The notes beneath the pieces were generated by a model that saw nothing but the letters and a program-made list of their open reading frames with translations, made no database searches and had not been told where the DNA came from. Source: Endomychus coccineus (taxonomy: Eukaryota > Arthropoda > Insecta > Coleoptera > Endomychidae). From it: 64,000 nt of DNA. This document shows positions 43,999 to 54,284 of the stretch, one piece after another. The DNA is taken from contig OY294067.1 of NCBI GenBank assembly GCA_958510875.1, forward strand, positions 151,664,962 through 151,728,961, given 5' to 3'. A program made the position numbers and the translations under genes. The first letter of the stretch is position 1; each line of letters opens with the position of its first letter.

Positions 43999-44280
43999 TT
44001 AGTTAACATTTTTGTAATCGAATTGATGGTTATAATCAAAGCAGTGTTTAGCAAGGGCGGTGGAATTTTCTAAGTTTTTGTTTCTTGTGCTATACTTATG
44101 GCATTCTTTTTGTAAATATTGCTTAGAGATTCCAGTATAAGTACTATCGCAATCTAAACAATTCAATTTGTATACTGTGTGGATTTGTTTATCTTTAGGT
44201 ATTAAAGGATTTAGATTTGAGAAACATTTTCCAACACAGTTAGTAGGCTTATGCGCGACATTTATATCATACTTTTTCAA
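43999..44280 (-). CDS. PLE2 GIY-YIG endonuclease region
   Basis: 93 codons. KYDINVAHKPTNCVGKCFSN, then IHTVYKLNCLDCDSTYTGIS, then KQYLQKECHKYSTRNKN, then NSTALAKHCFDYNHQFDYKN. The VYKLNCLDC...YTGIS stretch is the PLE GIY-YIG core (family: YxI.C..C...YIGqT), here with Thr where Ile is usual. The CxxC is a PLE hallmark. The frame is followed, after a shift, by 43842-44054. The nuclease nicks target DNA for priming. Confidence 0.85.
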   Translation of the reverse strand: MKKYDINVAHKPTNCVGKCFSNLNPLIPKDKQIHTVYKLNCLDCDSTYTGISKQYLQKECHKYSTRNKNLENSTALAKHCFDYNHQFDYKNVN

Positions 44281-44369
44281 ACATTTCTTAATTTTATCTG
44301 AGGTCTCCGGAATGTATGGTAATGTTATAAAATAGTCTGTATTACCTTTTATATTATTTATATATGACG

Positions 44370-44635
44370 ATCCATTATAGATTTAGTTTATTCTTTCTTT
44401 AATGATAGGATTGAAAAATGTTTTTGGGTAGCCTATCATTACCAGTGTATTACGAACAATTTTTAAGTTTTTGGGACGGTCCTCTGCGTGGGACAATTTC
44501 ACTAACATGTTGGTGCAACGGAATTGAAGTGAAGATAACGTTGAACCCAACTTCTTCAGTAAACCACGAAGTTTTTATTTTTCCATCTGCAGCATGCCTA
44601 ATGTTCATATCTAGGAAATTTATGTTTTTGTACAC
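44370..44635 (-). pseudogene. PLE2 linker between RT and endonuclease
   Basis: The minus frame has INFLDMNIRHAADGKIKTSW, then FTEEVGFNVIFTSIPLHQHV. This is the NFLD.(T/N)I....g.i.t.WF block after the PLE RT, followed by a variant linker. The same sequence with a few changes lies on the plus strand at 45115-45235. In that copy the FLD block is broken by small deletions. Confidence 0.75.
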
Positions 44636-44771
44636 TTCTATTTCACAAGTAAATCGAAGTTTATATATAGTGTGGAAGACTCATGGCCTTTTAATGAATT
44701 TATGAAAAATCAATCGGTACCCGTAAATCCGTAAATTTCCTTGGACGTTTATTTACAAATATACAGTCGTT

Positions 44772-45074
44772 TTGGCATTGAGTAGCATCAAAAAACGTTG
44801 GGCAGAGATTAAAAACCACACAACTCTAGATCATTCGGAATTTATAAATGCAGTACAGTTTTGCTTAGAATGCACTTATTTTCAATACGGTGAGCAATAT
44901 TTTGGACAAATATTCGGCACAGCAATGGGATCTCCTATTTCAGCTACTATTGCTAATCTTGTTATGGAATGCCTAGAGGAATCTGTTATAAATTCATCAG
45001 ATTATCAACCCGTATTCTTCAAACGGTATGTAGATGATTGCCTTATGTGTGTTCCCAATGATAAAAATCACTAG
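44772..45074 (+). CDS. PLE3 reverse transcriptase, partial
   Basis: 100 codons. CLECTYFQYGEQYFGQIFGT, then AMGSPISATIANLVMECLEE hold the PLE RT motif B (G.AMGSP.S...A...ME). PVFFKRYVDDCLMCVP holds the catalytic YVDD box. Motif A lies upstream of the frame and is not seen. The stop after NDKNH truncates it. PLE RTs are related to telomerase RT. The listed start is not a natural initiator. Confidence 0.85.
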   Translation: MALSSIKKRWAEIKNHTTLDHSEFINAVQFCLECTYFQYGEQYFGQIFGTAMGSPISATIANLVMECLEESVINSSDYQPVFFKRYVDDCLMCVPNDKNH

Positions 45075-45179
45075 GTGATTAATAAATCAAACAATTTTCA
45101 CAAAACAAAAACATAAATTTCCTAGATATGAACATTGCATTGCAGATGGAAAAATAAAAACTTCGTGGTTTTCTAAAGA

Positions 45180-45445
45180 AGTTAGGTCTCAACATTATAT
45201 TCACTTCAATTCCGTTGCACCAACATGTTACAGATCGCGCGGATAAATTGTCGCATGCAGGGAACCGTCCCAAAAATTTAAAAATTGTTCGTAATACACT
45301 GGAAATGAATGGCTACCCGAAAACATTTTTCAATCCTATCATTAAAGGAAGAATGAACAAAATCTATAATGGATCGTCATATATAAATAACATAAAAGAT
45401 ACAGACAATTTTATATCATTACCATACATTCTCAGAGAAAATTAA
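45180..45445 (+). CDS. PLE3 RT thumb/linker, partial
   Basis: The frame contains HQHVTDRADKLSHAGNRPKN, then LKIVRNTLEMNGYPKTFFNP, then IIKGRMNKIYNGSSYI, then FISLPYILREN and a stop. IRxxLxxNxYPxxF is the conserved PLE block just before the endonuclease, and the SLPYI strand follows it as in relatives. It continues after the stop into the truncated GIY-YIG region. Confidence 0.8.
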
Positions 45446-46120
45446 GAAATGTTTGAAAAGTATGATATAAATGTCGCTGGCGCATAAGACTACTAACTGT
45501 GTTGGAAAATATTTCTCAAATCTAAAACCTTTAATAATTCCACCGCCCTTGCTAAACACTGCTTTGATTATAACCATCAATTCGATTACAAAAATGTTAA
45601 TATTTCAACTAAGGAAACCAATTATTATAAAATGTCTATTCTGGAGATGATTCACATAAAACATGACTCCAAATCTATAAATAATAGGACAGATATTCAG
45701 ACACTAGGTCAGATTTATACTAACTTACTTAATTAAAACTCTTGCAAATTCCTACATGCGCCTTTATAATGTTGAAATTATATTTTAGGTAGAATGTCAA
45801 AAGTATATTTCCAATAATTGACAAACCTTTTTCTATTACCTCGTAAATCTTAACATCTGGTTTGAAAGTGGATACTTGAACCTATTGTTTTCGTTTTTAG
45901 TCGTTCATAGACTTTGTTGACATGAGTTCGCATTTTTTAAGAGTACTACTTAACAGTGGATTCTCGATATATTATACTTATAACATTGATCTGTTACAAT
46001 TTCAAGTATCTGTGTTTATGTTCGTTTCGGCGACGTGGGCATTCTAATTGAAATTGGTGCAATAAGGACGCTTTGTATTAATACAATTAGTTTTAAGTAA
46101 GCCGGTTTTAGACATAATGA

Positions 46121-46162
46121 GTCTTCTGATGATGGTCGAGAGACCGAAACGTACGTAAAGAC
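46121..46162 (+). ncRNA. Hammerhead ribozyme of PLE3, full catalytic core
   Basis: In order: stem I GTCTT (46121-46125), core CTGATGA (46126-46132), one extra T (46133), and stem II GGTC (46134-46137) with GAGA loop and GACC (46142-46145). Then come GAAA (46146-46149), a minimal stem III CG-TA-CG (46150-46155), T-A (46156-46157) as the cleavage dinucleotide, and stem I AAGAC (46158-46162). Stem I pairs 5 of 5, stem II 4 of 4. Predicted cleavage is after A46157. The extra T and A (not C) at the cleavage site depart from the textbook core. PLE hammerheads are established; activity here is untested. Confidence 0.8.
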
Positions 46163-46337
46163 GAGAAAATATAAAGAATAAGTGTTAATGTGACCTCTTG
46201 CCCGAGAATTTATATATAATTCATACCTGGGTCAAGAATCTTTATTATAACATATTTAGTATGAAAATTTCTGAACAGCTAATGAATGGTTCCGACACAC
46301 CACGATTTATTTGATTTATCTGTCGGAATACAGGTAT

Positions 46338-48972
46338 ACTGTAAAAAATGGGTGTAATTTTAATGGTGTAAATTGGTAAAATTACTACGATGTACTGGCA
46401 ACTATTACCTCATTTTTGAGATAAAGCTTGAAGTACCTAAAAGTTGGAGAACATTTACCAGGTAAATTTGATTCTGGTGTATTTTTACGTTACAGAATAG
46501 AAAATTACCTTTGCGTGAATAATTTTACCCTAGATTTGACTGGAAATTTATCATTATCGTGGTAAATTTGATACCATTCGGATAAATTTACCCACTAATA
46601 GTGAAAATTTATTCATCTGGATAAATTTTCCCACTAATAGTGAAAATTTATACAAATGGGTGATATGATCGTACAGTTTGACATCGGTTACATGGATGTT
46701 TGATCAACTAATAGGAAGCTGACTTCAAGAAAATTGTTAGGGTTGGGTTGGTATGTTAAAGGCAGAGGGTTCCATTAGCTAATCAAGTATCCGATAACAC
46801 ACATGCAGACTTTGAAAAATAATTATCATGATGATTAAAAATTACAAAGTATTTTTTTTGTGCAAATTAGTAAACATACAGCGATAGTTAACATCTTATG
46901 TTTTTGAGGTTGGAATATTCAATTATAAAAGAGAAATATTTTGTTATACACTTTATTACACAACACAGCCGCTATTCTATTATCTATATGTCTATTTATT
47001 AAATAGAAAAACTAAGCCGTTGTAGTATTAAATTAATAAAATTTCTTTAATATGCATATAAAATACTACCAAAAATATAGTACGATATGAATGAAAACTC
47101 CGAATCTTCGGTTAACTAAATAATATCAATTCAAATTTCCCTCAATCGGTTCTGCGCTCTAACCTGATTGCGGTACTGACATTGACAGGTGGTGTCTGTG
47201 TTGCGTATATGTAAAGATATTGATATCCCTCCTCTCTATTACACGCTACTAATGATCTCGAGCGAGAGAGATACAGCTATCGTAGACGTTTTGCATAGTC
47301 AAATTTCCCAGATAGCATTGCAGTTGCAGTTTGCACTTACTGTCGTGTTGCATATGAGCTTCTGTTTTTAATTCAGTAAGGATCATTCTCATTTTAAAAC
47401 TTTTAAATGAAATACATTCATTAAACAGTCGATTGTTTCGTTATTGTGAGAACCGGAATACTTGTTTTCTTGGGCCCCTTTTGAAAGGTAGGTTGATGGG
47501 TTTCTTTGCTGTTTTTGTACCTATATTCGCCTTTTATGTCTATAGATTTCTAAGATAGGTACATATAACCTGTACGCCAGCAGAACTTATTACATTAAAA
47601 ATAGGTAATTATTGTCAAATATGCAGACATGGATTTCCTACATTAAGGCAATATAATTGTCAATATTATCACAGACAGGTGTACGGTGTAAGATTTATTT
47701 GTACCCGAAAAGTGAGTATTTTGTATGTTTTTATCTTTTAAATATATTACATTTTAATTTCAGGTGAATTTTGTTTGATGAATTTGTATTTTACAATAAT
47801 TCTGTTATTTTGTTTTAATATTCTTTTCTTTCCTCAATCGGAATTGAGGTGCAAGTAAGTTGGTTTTATATCTTTGTTTCTTAATAATAATGTACAGTAT
47901 GATTTTCTCATTGTTGTCATTCGTGGTTTTCTCATAGAGAATTGATGCTCTATTAAAGGTAGGTAGTAAATTATAATTTGGTTTGCATCGTTCTTGGCCC
48001 AGTACGGTTCATTTTATATATTTTATTTTTATAGAGAGGCTTCCTATTTTTTCCTGTTTTTTCCATTCCAGTATTTTGAATCTCAATTTTCTCTATTTTT
48101 GAATCCCCCTGGCCCTAATATGTATGTGTATTGCTTTTCCTCATCTCCCTTATTCTAATAATAAATATTTTTGAATTTCAGGTAGTCTTGTTACTTTTGT
48201 TGCCGTCCCAGTATGAGGTTTTTTTATATATAAGTTTGTAACAATATTAGTTATTTGTAATTTTTTTAAGAATTTTTTATAAACTTTTGTAATCCTGAAT
48301 ATAAGTAAAACAAAAATTCTCGTTTCATTTTGTTTAGGTTATTGTATTCAGGCAATGGTTCACAATAGAATGTTAGAAGAAGGGCTAACATGAACTGGTT
48401 AATTCATCTTCCTGGTTGACGATCATACAACAGAATTTTAATCAAAAGTTGGAATAGTGCGTAGGTAAAGTTTATTTTTAAATGAATATTTCAGGGCCTA
48501 ATCATCTAGGTATTTCGTTTACAAACAAAATTACAATTTGGTGTAAATGTATCTGTAAAATTAACAACAGTAATTTTATCTATACAAATTTACATCAAAC
48601 TGTAATTTCATCTATACAAATTAACATCAAAGTGTAATTTTATCTATACAAATTTACATTAGAGTGTAATTTTATCTATACAAATTTACATTAGAGTGTA
48701 ATTTTATCTATACAAATTTACATTAGAGTAATTTTATCTGTACAAATTTACATTAGAGTGTAATTTTATCTATACAAATTTACACCAATGTGTAATTTTA
48801 GGGGGTAAAATTACACCAACGTGTTTTTTTCTCTGTAAAATTTACCCGAGCGATGAGTAATTTTCCCTTTTTGGTTAAAAATACCCTTACGAGTTAAATT
48901 TACTCCGTGGAATGGTGGCCGCCCAGTGGCCACCATTTCTTGGGGGAATTTTACCCAAATATTTTTTACAGT
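46338..48972. mobile_element. 2.6 kb TIR element with AAATTTAC-type reiterations
   Basis: The ends are a perfect 12 bp inverted repeat ACTGTAAAAAAT (46338-46349 and 48961-48972). Both arms are dense in GGTAAATTT, GGGTAAAATT and their reverse complements. The right arm carries a 32 bp minisatellite and a GC-rich stem AATGGTGGCC/GGCCACCATT (48911-48937). The interior has no long open frame, though several AG/GTAAGT-like and polypyrimidine-CAG steps occur (47480-48190). I could not identify a target duplication. Confidence 0.6.
48560..48800. repeat. 32 bp minisatellite, about 8 units
   Basis: Units follow TGTAATTTTATCTATACAAA then TTTACATTAGAG, with variants ending CATCAAAC or CACCAATG. Three consecutive units near 48640-48735 are identical apart from one 2 bp loss, pointing to recent expansion. 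Confidence 0.85.
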
Positions 48973-50286
48973 GATATTCAAGGACAATATTAATAATCTT
49001 TATTTTCAAACTCAGTATCATATACTGGTCTAACGTCTAACGCTCTGTTATTATACTGGTGCTCCTGGATGTATTTAAATATTTCCATCTGCTTAATATT
49101 CATATCATGGAAATAAGTGCGATAATTTATTTTCTGAAACACAATTTTTGTCATGTGTTATCAGCAATTTCCTGTTATTTCCTCTACTTCAGAATAATAT
49201 TACTTTCGAAGGACTCAGCAATCTGTAATATATAAATAGTAAGGCGAGTTCCGAATCATACGTTAGTCTATAATTAAAAGGGATATTTCAGCAAAGTAAC
49301 ACGTATGTAATAGCTATATATTCAGATTGAATTATCTCACAAAACCGCATATCTTTTCAGATATATTGAAGCTGAACACAGTATAGGAGATTGGAATCCA
49401 TAGAAATTATGGAATCTCAAAAAGAACGATTTGGCAGGAGTTGAGACTTCTCGGTCTGCTTGTGATGGTTCGGTAGCCAAAAGTCATCCAGCTTGTTGAG
49501 TGGATAATGATTTATTTTCATCAACTCATCAAGTCGGTCTCAATCCGTAAACGCTCTAACTAATTAGCAGTTTGCAGTTTTATGATGATCGATGAACTTT
49601 AGTGTCCAAGATGTGGATACACTCAGGGTATCATCTCGTGTATTGATATATTGAGGTCTCTTCCCTCATGTTATAGCTTCTCCATTTATACTGGTTTTGT
49701 AGTTTTCAATGTTGGCTAGTATCCTGGTTTTGTCGAAATATATCGTGTGTTACAATATGGTCTGGTTTTTCCGTCCTGTGTTCGTATCTTAGAATATATA
49801 GTGAGAGAAATGGGATATTGGCATAATGTCGTTGGACCGGGATGGTTGATATGTCGGATCGATGTCTCCGTTGTCCAGTCGATTACCCCGAATCGTTGAT
49901 TGAAATCAATCAGCGTCTATAGTTTGGATGGCTTTATATGTAGTAGACGTATCAACTCTAGAATTACTCATCGTTTCAGACAGTATCAATATGAACTAAT
50001 ATAATAATACTAGTAGAACTCACGTGAATACAATGTGAATGATATAATTTCCGGGACGTGTTTGAACAGAAACTAATCAGAATTGATATGAAAAATCATT
50101 CAACATAAATGTGTTGAGTCACAGACAAAATAAACCAACTGAAAAGTATTATGTGTGAGACTTGCGAATTGGCCTTTGTGAAATGCATTTAATGTGAACA
50201 CAGCTTTTGCCAATCAAGAGATGCAGAAAATGCCCAAGACGGGGGGCCAATTGCCTTTCTTTTAAGTATTTGATACGTTTTTTAGA
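48973..50286. other. 1.3 kb without a recognisable gene
   Basis: No supported gene or element. A short segment near 49892-49922 (CGTTGATTGAAATCAAT, then CTATAG) resembles the stem at 5699-5718. Confidence 0.45.
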
Positions 50287-50458
50287 CATTATAAATAAGA
50301 AATGATCAAAACTATCAACTAAAAACACTGTACTGAGATCTTTTCGGCTACCAAGTAGCCATCATCAGAGTAAGGTGGCTACTTGATAGCCGGAAAGTCC
50401 TCAGTACTTTAACAGTATTTTCAGTGAATAAGGGTGTTTATTTCTTATTTATAGTGTT
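50287..50458. mobile_element. 172 bp hairpin with PLE-type hammerhead
   Basis: The outer arms CATTATAAATAAGAAATGATC and TTTATTTCTTATTTATAGTG are inverted copies. The inner arms (50329-50365 and 50373-50407) are also inverted. The same family of sequence occurs at 62650-62720, at the end of a PLE fragment. The hairpin therefore looks like two PLE ends joined tail to tail with the bodies lost. Confidence 0.75.
50326..50373 (-). ncRNA. Hammerhead-like motif in the 50.3 kb hairpin
   Basis: The minus strand reads TACT, CTGATGA, one extra T, stem II GGCTAC-TTG-GTAGCC (6 bp), GAAAA, GATCTC, AGTA. CTGATGA and GAAA are intact and a 4 bp stem I TACT/AGTA is possible. Stem III would be a single G-C pair, so folding is doubtful. 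The opposite arm (50373-50407, plus strand) has the stem II and GGAAAG parts but not the CTGATGA. Confidence 0.5.
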
Positions 50459-53413
50459 ATAGTGTACCCACAGAGTGATCTCTTCTATACTTGTTTTAGG
50501 TATTACGATATTCAAGTTCAGTTTATTTATTTACAAACATCTGCATCACTACTACTAAATCTAAATCACTATCTAACTAAATCACGATAGTACAAAGGCG
50601 ATTTTGTGACCCCCGCAAATTGATCTACTATCTTTTTAGGTTGTATTGCAATGTTCTTATTCGAATGCATTAAAGCAAGTCCTACTTCTTCCTAAAGTGG
50701 AATGACATAAATAAAATTTATAAGAAATCTGAACTAAAAAACTAGCTCAAGGTGGGGGTATGCCATGTGGATCCGCCCGTGTTGCCAACACCTCATGTGT
50801 GTGCCAAAGCTCTCAACTTGAAATACGCATGACGTCACGTATTGTATTGTAGGCCTTGTTGCCGTGTGGTGAAGATGTGCAAAGGGGTGCTCTTGCTTAG
50901 CTCATCGTGCAGTGTTGATCAATTGTAAATAATTACATGAAGTTAAATTATATGGACTGGTCACCTGTTTCTCTTCATTTCATAGAAATAAACAATGATT
51001 TACCTCTCACGTCTATTTTGGTCTAAGAATTTATTGAAACCTAATTTGAACGCAAAACAACATGTTTGGATAAAATTCCTTTCAAGTCTGGATGCGTAAT
51101 ATTCGACAATCCGGCAACTACCATGGAGATGTATTTCATTTTGCGGTAGCTTTGTAGCAAACGGTCACAGCCATTGTGGATTATTTTAACAGTTTACGCA
51201 GAATTTAACGACTACTACTCTACATGGCGGGGATTGGTCGTTGAAAACACGTATCACCCCTAGCGGCGCATACATACAAACATCTATTTTGGGCTGGGTA
51301 CAGGCAATTGCGATCCCGAATTTCAACAAGAGCTACGACAATACACGTCAGGGTCAGTTATTTCACTAATAATTCTATATTTTCACCGATCACCCATTAC
51401 CACGCGATGATACTTTTTATCCATATTACCTTTTTAAGTGATCTGTGATATTAACGTAGGAACTAGGTAGGGTTTAATTTTATAATATCAGATTGTGCTA
51501 AGTACGAGCGTTAGACTTGTTGACCTAAACAGTTTTTGTTCTTACCAAGTTAATATTCATAAGATATGAGCAAAAATATAACTATTTTAATTTCATAATC
51601 ATTTCTGTTTTCCGTTGGACATATGACCTTCAAAATGACAAAAATTCCGAATTTAAAAAAAATAGCATATGATGAATGCAAAAGTTGAGCAATTCATCAA
51701 ATATCAAACAAATTCATACAAAGGAACTTGCATTGAGTAATTGAGCGAATATTTCAGTCATAAAGAAAATGTATGTTATAATTCGAAGATACACAGTTTT
51801 AATAGTTCTATTAAAATCAATCAAGGTTTTCAAAAAAGTGCTCTCTTTGTCATTTTACATCTTCTTTGTAGAAAATATTATTAAAGCATTTTGTTCGAAG
51901 GAAATATATTTCAGTTTGACAGGATAATTTAATGAATTACTACATCATTAGCGGCTGTAGCCAACCACGGTACTGTACCTTCCCAAATGCAAAGGCTGCA
52001 ATCCAGATTTGTGGTCAACAAAAAAGAAATTCGCCACACAGAATAACAGAAAATATAATTATTAGCTTTGATGTATTCAAAAACAGAGCTGTTGTTACGA
52101 GTTTCTTGAAAGAATTGTTAAAAGGTTAGATTGGAATAATTATTAGTTGTTTTACATTAATGCAACAAATAAGACGGAGGAAACGTTATTTCCCTGTATT
52201 TGCGCCCCAAAAGAAGTACATTACGCTATAATAAAATGTACACTTTCCACTTTGTCAAAAACCAGTTCAAATTCAACGAAAATACTTCACTCTTGGTCGT
52301 TTGAAGATTGTCGAATTGAATATGTAGTTAAATTGAAATATAGCAATTTTTGTGAGAATAATGAAATTCATTATTAATCAGTTCCGATAAAATGAAAAAA
52401 GGAATATAACGCGACATGCAGGACTGGAATTATGGGAAAAAAACTAAATACAAGTCTGTATTTCTAAATAACGACACGATGATCAGTGCTTTGAAATGCC
52501 CGCCTCACTGTCAGTTGCATACATTAACAGTTGATATTGACATAACATATTGAATGCAATTCAGTACTGACTCAGCGTTGATTGAAAGAGCCTTTCCGTA
52601 TAGGAATTGGCTGATTTACAGTGAACAGTGAACATAAAGTAACTATAGTAAATCTATTTAACTTGAATATGTGAACTCTTTTATGCAGCCAATCGCTTAG
52701 TGTTACTGTATTGAAGTTGAAGACGCCATAGCTTGGACCTAATAAATAATCTTCTTGATAGGTACATTTGATAATGGAATGGAGACATTTCCTTTAAATG
52801 AAAAATTCATTTAGATTTTTGTGTTAAATATTATGAAAAATTTGAAAGAATTTGACAGCAACACATACAGGCAAACCTATAGTGTTCGAAGAACATTGTG
52901 TAAGCCAGCGGAAACATATTAAACCATGATGGGTTGAAAAAAATTCCATCGCTTTGGAATTCTATGTAGAGAAGAGGGTGGTATATTTGGCTACTTCTGA
53001 CATTAATTTAAATAATTTTAAAATAAGCCGACGATGAAAAAACTGGTGGTACAAAAGTTACTCGGTATATTTATCAAGTTTTCCGCAAGATGTAATGATT
53101 TTACTTTTTTTTCAAATTGAATTTGGTAAAAATACTTAAGACGAGTGTGGTATTTTCGGCCATCAGGTGAGGTTCATTCATTCTTATATACAAGAGCAAG
53201 GTGAAAAGTCCCTGAAAATAAAACAGATGATGCCACAATCGAAAATCCCATGTGCCATTTGTGATGTTCTTTAAGTAGAACGCATTAAAATTTTCATGTT
53301 TGATACCCCTCGAAAGCAAGCAGCATTGGAGATTTTTGTAAATATGGGAAAAAGTAAATTTCGCGTCATTATTTGTTGCATGGAAAAAACATTGCGCAAA
53401 CCAAAGCATAGCC
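50459..53413. other. 3 kb mostly unassigned, possible unique region
   Basis: No transposon coding remnant. The segment 50740-51310 is richer in GC than its surroundings and contains a CRE-like TGACGTCA (50831-50838). It could be host regulatory sequence or a short exon, but nothing proves it. Plus-strand frames 51932-52129 and 52147-52377 and the minus frame 53101-53409 show no motif I recognise. Confidence 0.4.
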
Positions 53414-53444
53414 TTATATATAATTCATACCTGGGTCAAGAATC
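53414..53444. repeat. 31 bp segment identical to the PLE3 right border
   Basis: TTATATATAATTCATACCTG, then GGTCAAGAATC, is identical to 46210-46240. There it lies just past the hammerhead end of PLE3; here no PLE is visible beside it. Confidence 0.8.
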
Positions 53445-53639
53445 ATTATTAATTTTTTCGCTGGGATAAAAGCCTTAATATGGAAGGAACAACTGTGATG
53501 GCTTTATTGATTTTTATTTCACTACTAAATTGAAATCATTTATGAATTTATTAGTTTTTGAAATTGTGAATTTAATGGATATTATGATACAAGTTGATCG
53601 TTTGAATTGAATGTTATAAATTATACTATTGCTTCTCTT

Positions 53640-54111
53640 CTGATCTATTCTCAATTCCTTTTATCCTTTCATCCTGTTCATTAATTATTTTATCCTGTTC
53701 ATTTATCATTTTATCCAGATTTTCTTTCATACTTTGTACATTCACATTCACATTCTCTTCACTATTCTTCCCCATATCATTCATTCGATTTTCGACAATA
53801 TCTATTTCCTTTTCTAATTTATTAAACTATACACTTACAAAGCTTATCTTCATCTAATTTATTATCTATTTTCTCCTCTACATGTTTTATAATTTCCTTT
53901 TTCTCTGTTTCTACTACATTCGTTATTTCCTCAGTTCTTTTGTCAAATTTTTATTTACTCTCTTAAGTTCATCTCTTATTTCAATCATACTTTGTTCAAG
54001 ATCATGCATTCCTTTTTCAATTTTAGCATTTGTCTCATTTTTACTCTCTCTTATCTCATTAACTATTTTCATATTGGAACTTTCAAGTAATTTTTTTATT
54101 TGTGCTTCCAT
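53640..54111 (-). pseudogene. Gag N-terminus, coiled coil, element C
   Basis: The initiator ATG at 54111 (minus) starts MEAQIKKLLESSNMKIVNEI, then NETNAKIEKGMHDLEQSMIE, then RDELKRVNKNLTKELRK. The heptad-like spacing of L, I, M and the charged faces indicate a long coiled coil. A frameshift near 53923-53950 is followed by more of the same, with many E, K, N and M codons to about 53640, including repeats like NEQDKMINEQDKI. Such coiled-coil starts are common in the Gag of insect LTR elements. The ATG is chosen because it lies about 110 bp after the PBS-like segment. Confidence 0.6.
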
Positions 54112-54213
54112 TTTATTTCCTTATTATTTAATCTAGTTTTCTAATTTACTTTGATTACGCGGTTCTATTTGGATTTCCTTTTCATAATGACTTTTTATTT
54201 TCCTTTTTCAAAT

Positions 54214-54284
54214 GGCCCCACGTTTGAGCCACAATTGATATAAAAACTCTTATGATTTATTTTGCCCCACGTTGTGGTGACAAT
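54214..54284 (-). other. Tandem primer-binding-site-like segments, element C
   Basis: The minus strand reads TTGTCACCACAACGTGGGGC (54284-54265), and about 50 bp later TTGTGGCTCAAACGTGGGGC (about 54234-54215). Both end in AACGTGGGGC, the 3' half of the classic tRNA-Lys PBS. The LTR-end sequence GAGTTTTTATATCAA precedes both, so the LTR edge plus PBS is duplicated. The same arrangement occurs at 58943-59013. Confidence 0.65.

Larger units (their letters stand above)
43421..44705 (-). mobile_element. PLE2: minus-strand Penelope copy, left half of an inverted pair
   Basis: It runs leftward from about 44700: linker after RT, GIY-YIG region, 3' untranslated region, then a hammerhead segment at 43479-43520 and an end near 43421. 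Its RT is absent. Nearly all of it has an inverted counterpart at 45080-46220. The cut between the halves lies around 44700-45080, where the other copy keeps RT sequence. Confidence 0.85.
44706..46220 (+). mobile_element. PLE3: plus-strand Penelope copy, right half of the pair
   Basis: It runs rightward from about 44706: RT fragment (44772-45074), linker (45115-45445), remains of the endonuclease region (45446-45760), 3' untranslated region and an intact-looking hammerhead at 46121-46162. It ends near 46220. Compared with PLE2, about 120 bp covering the GIY-YIG catalytic core is missing near 45535. The pair is thus complementary: one keeps RT, the other keeps the nuclease. Confidence 0.85.

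Noticed and set aside
47189..47371. Short ORF inside the 46.3-49 kb element as its transposase
   Set aside because: 60 codons, no motif, hydrophobic, and no continuation in neighbouring frames.
51932..52377. Two consecutive plus-strand frames as exons of a host gene
   Set aside because: No recognisable domain, no convincing splice sites at their edges, and expected by chance in AT-rich DNA of this length.
53101..53409. 102-codon minus-strand frame
   Set aside because: No known motif and low-complexity hydrophobic content; it could not be supported as a gene.
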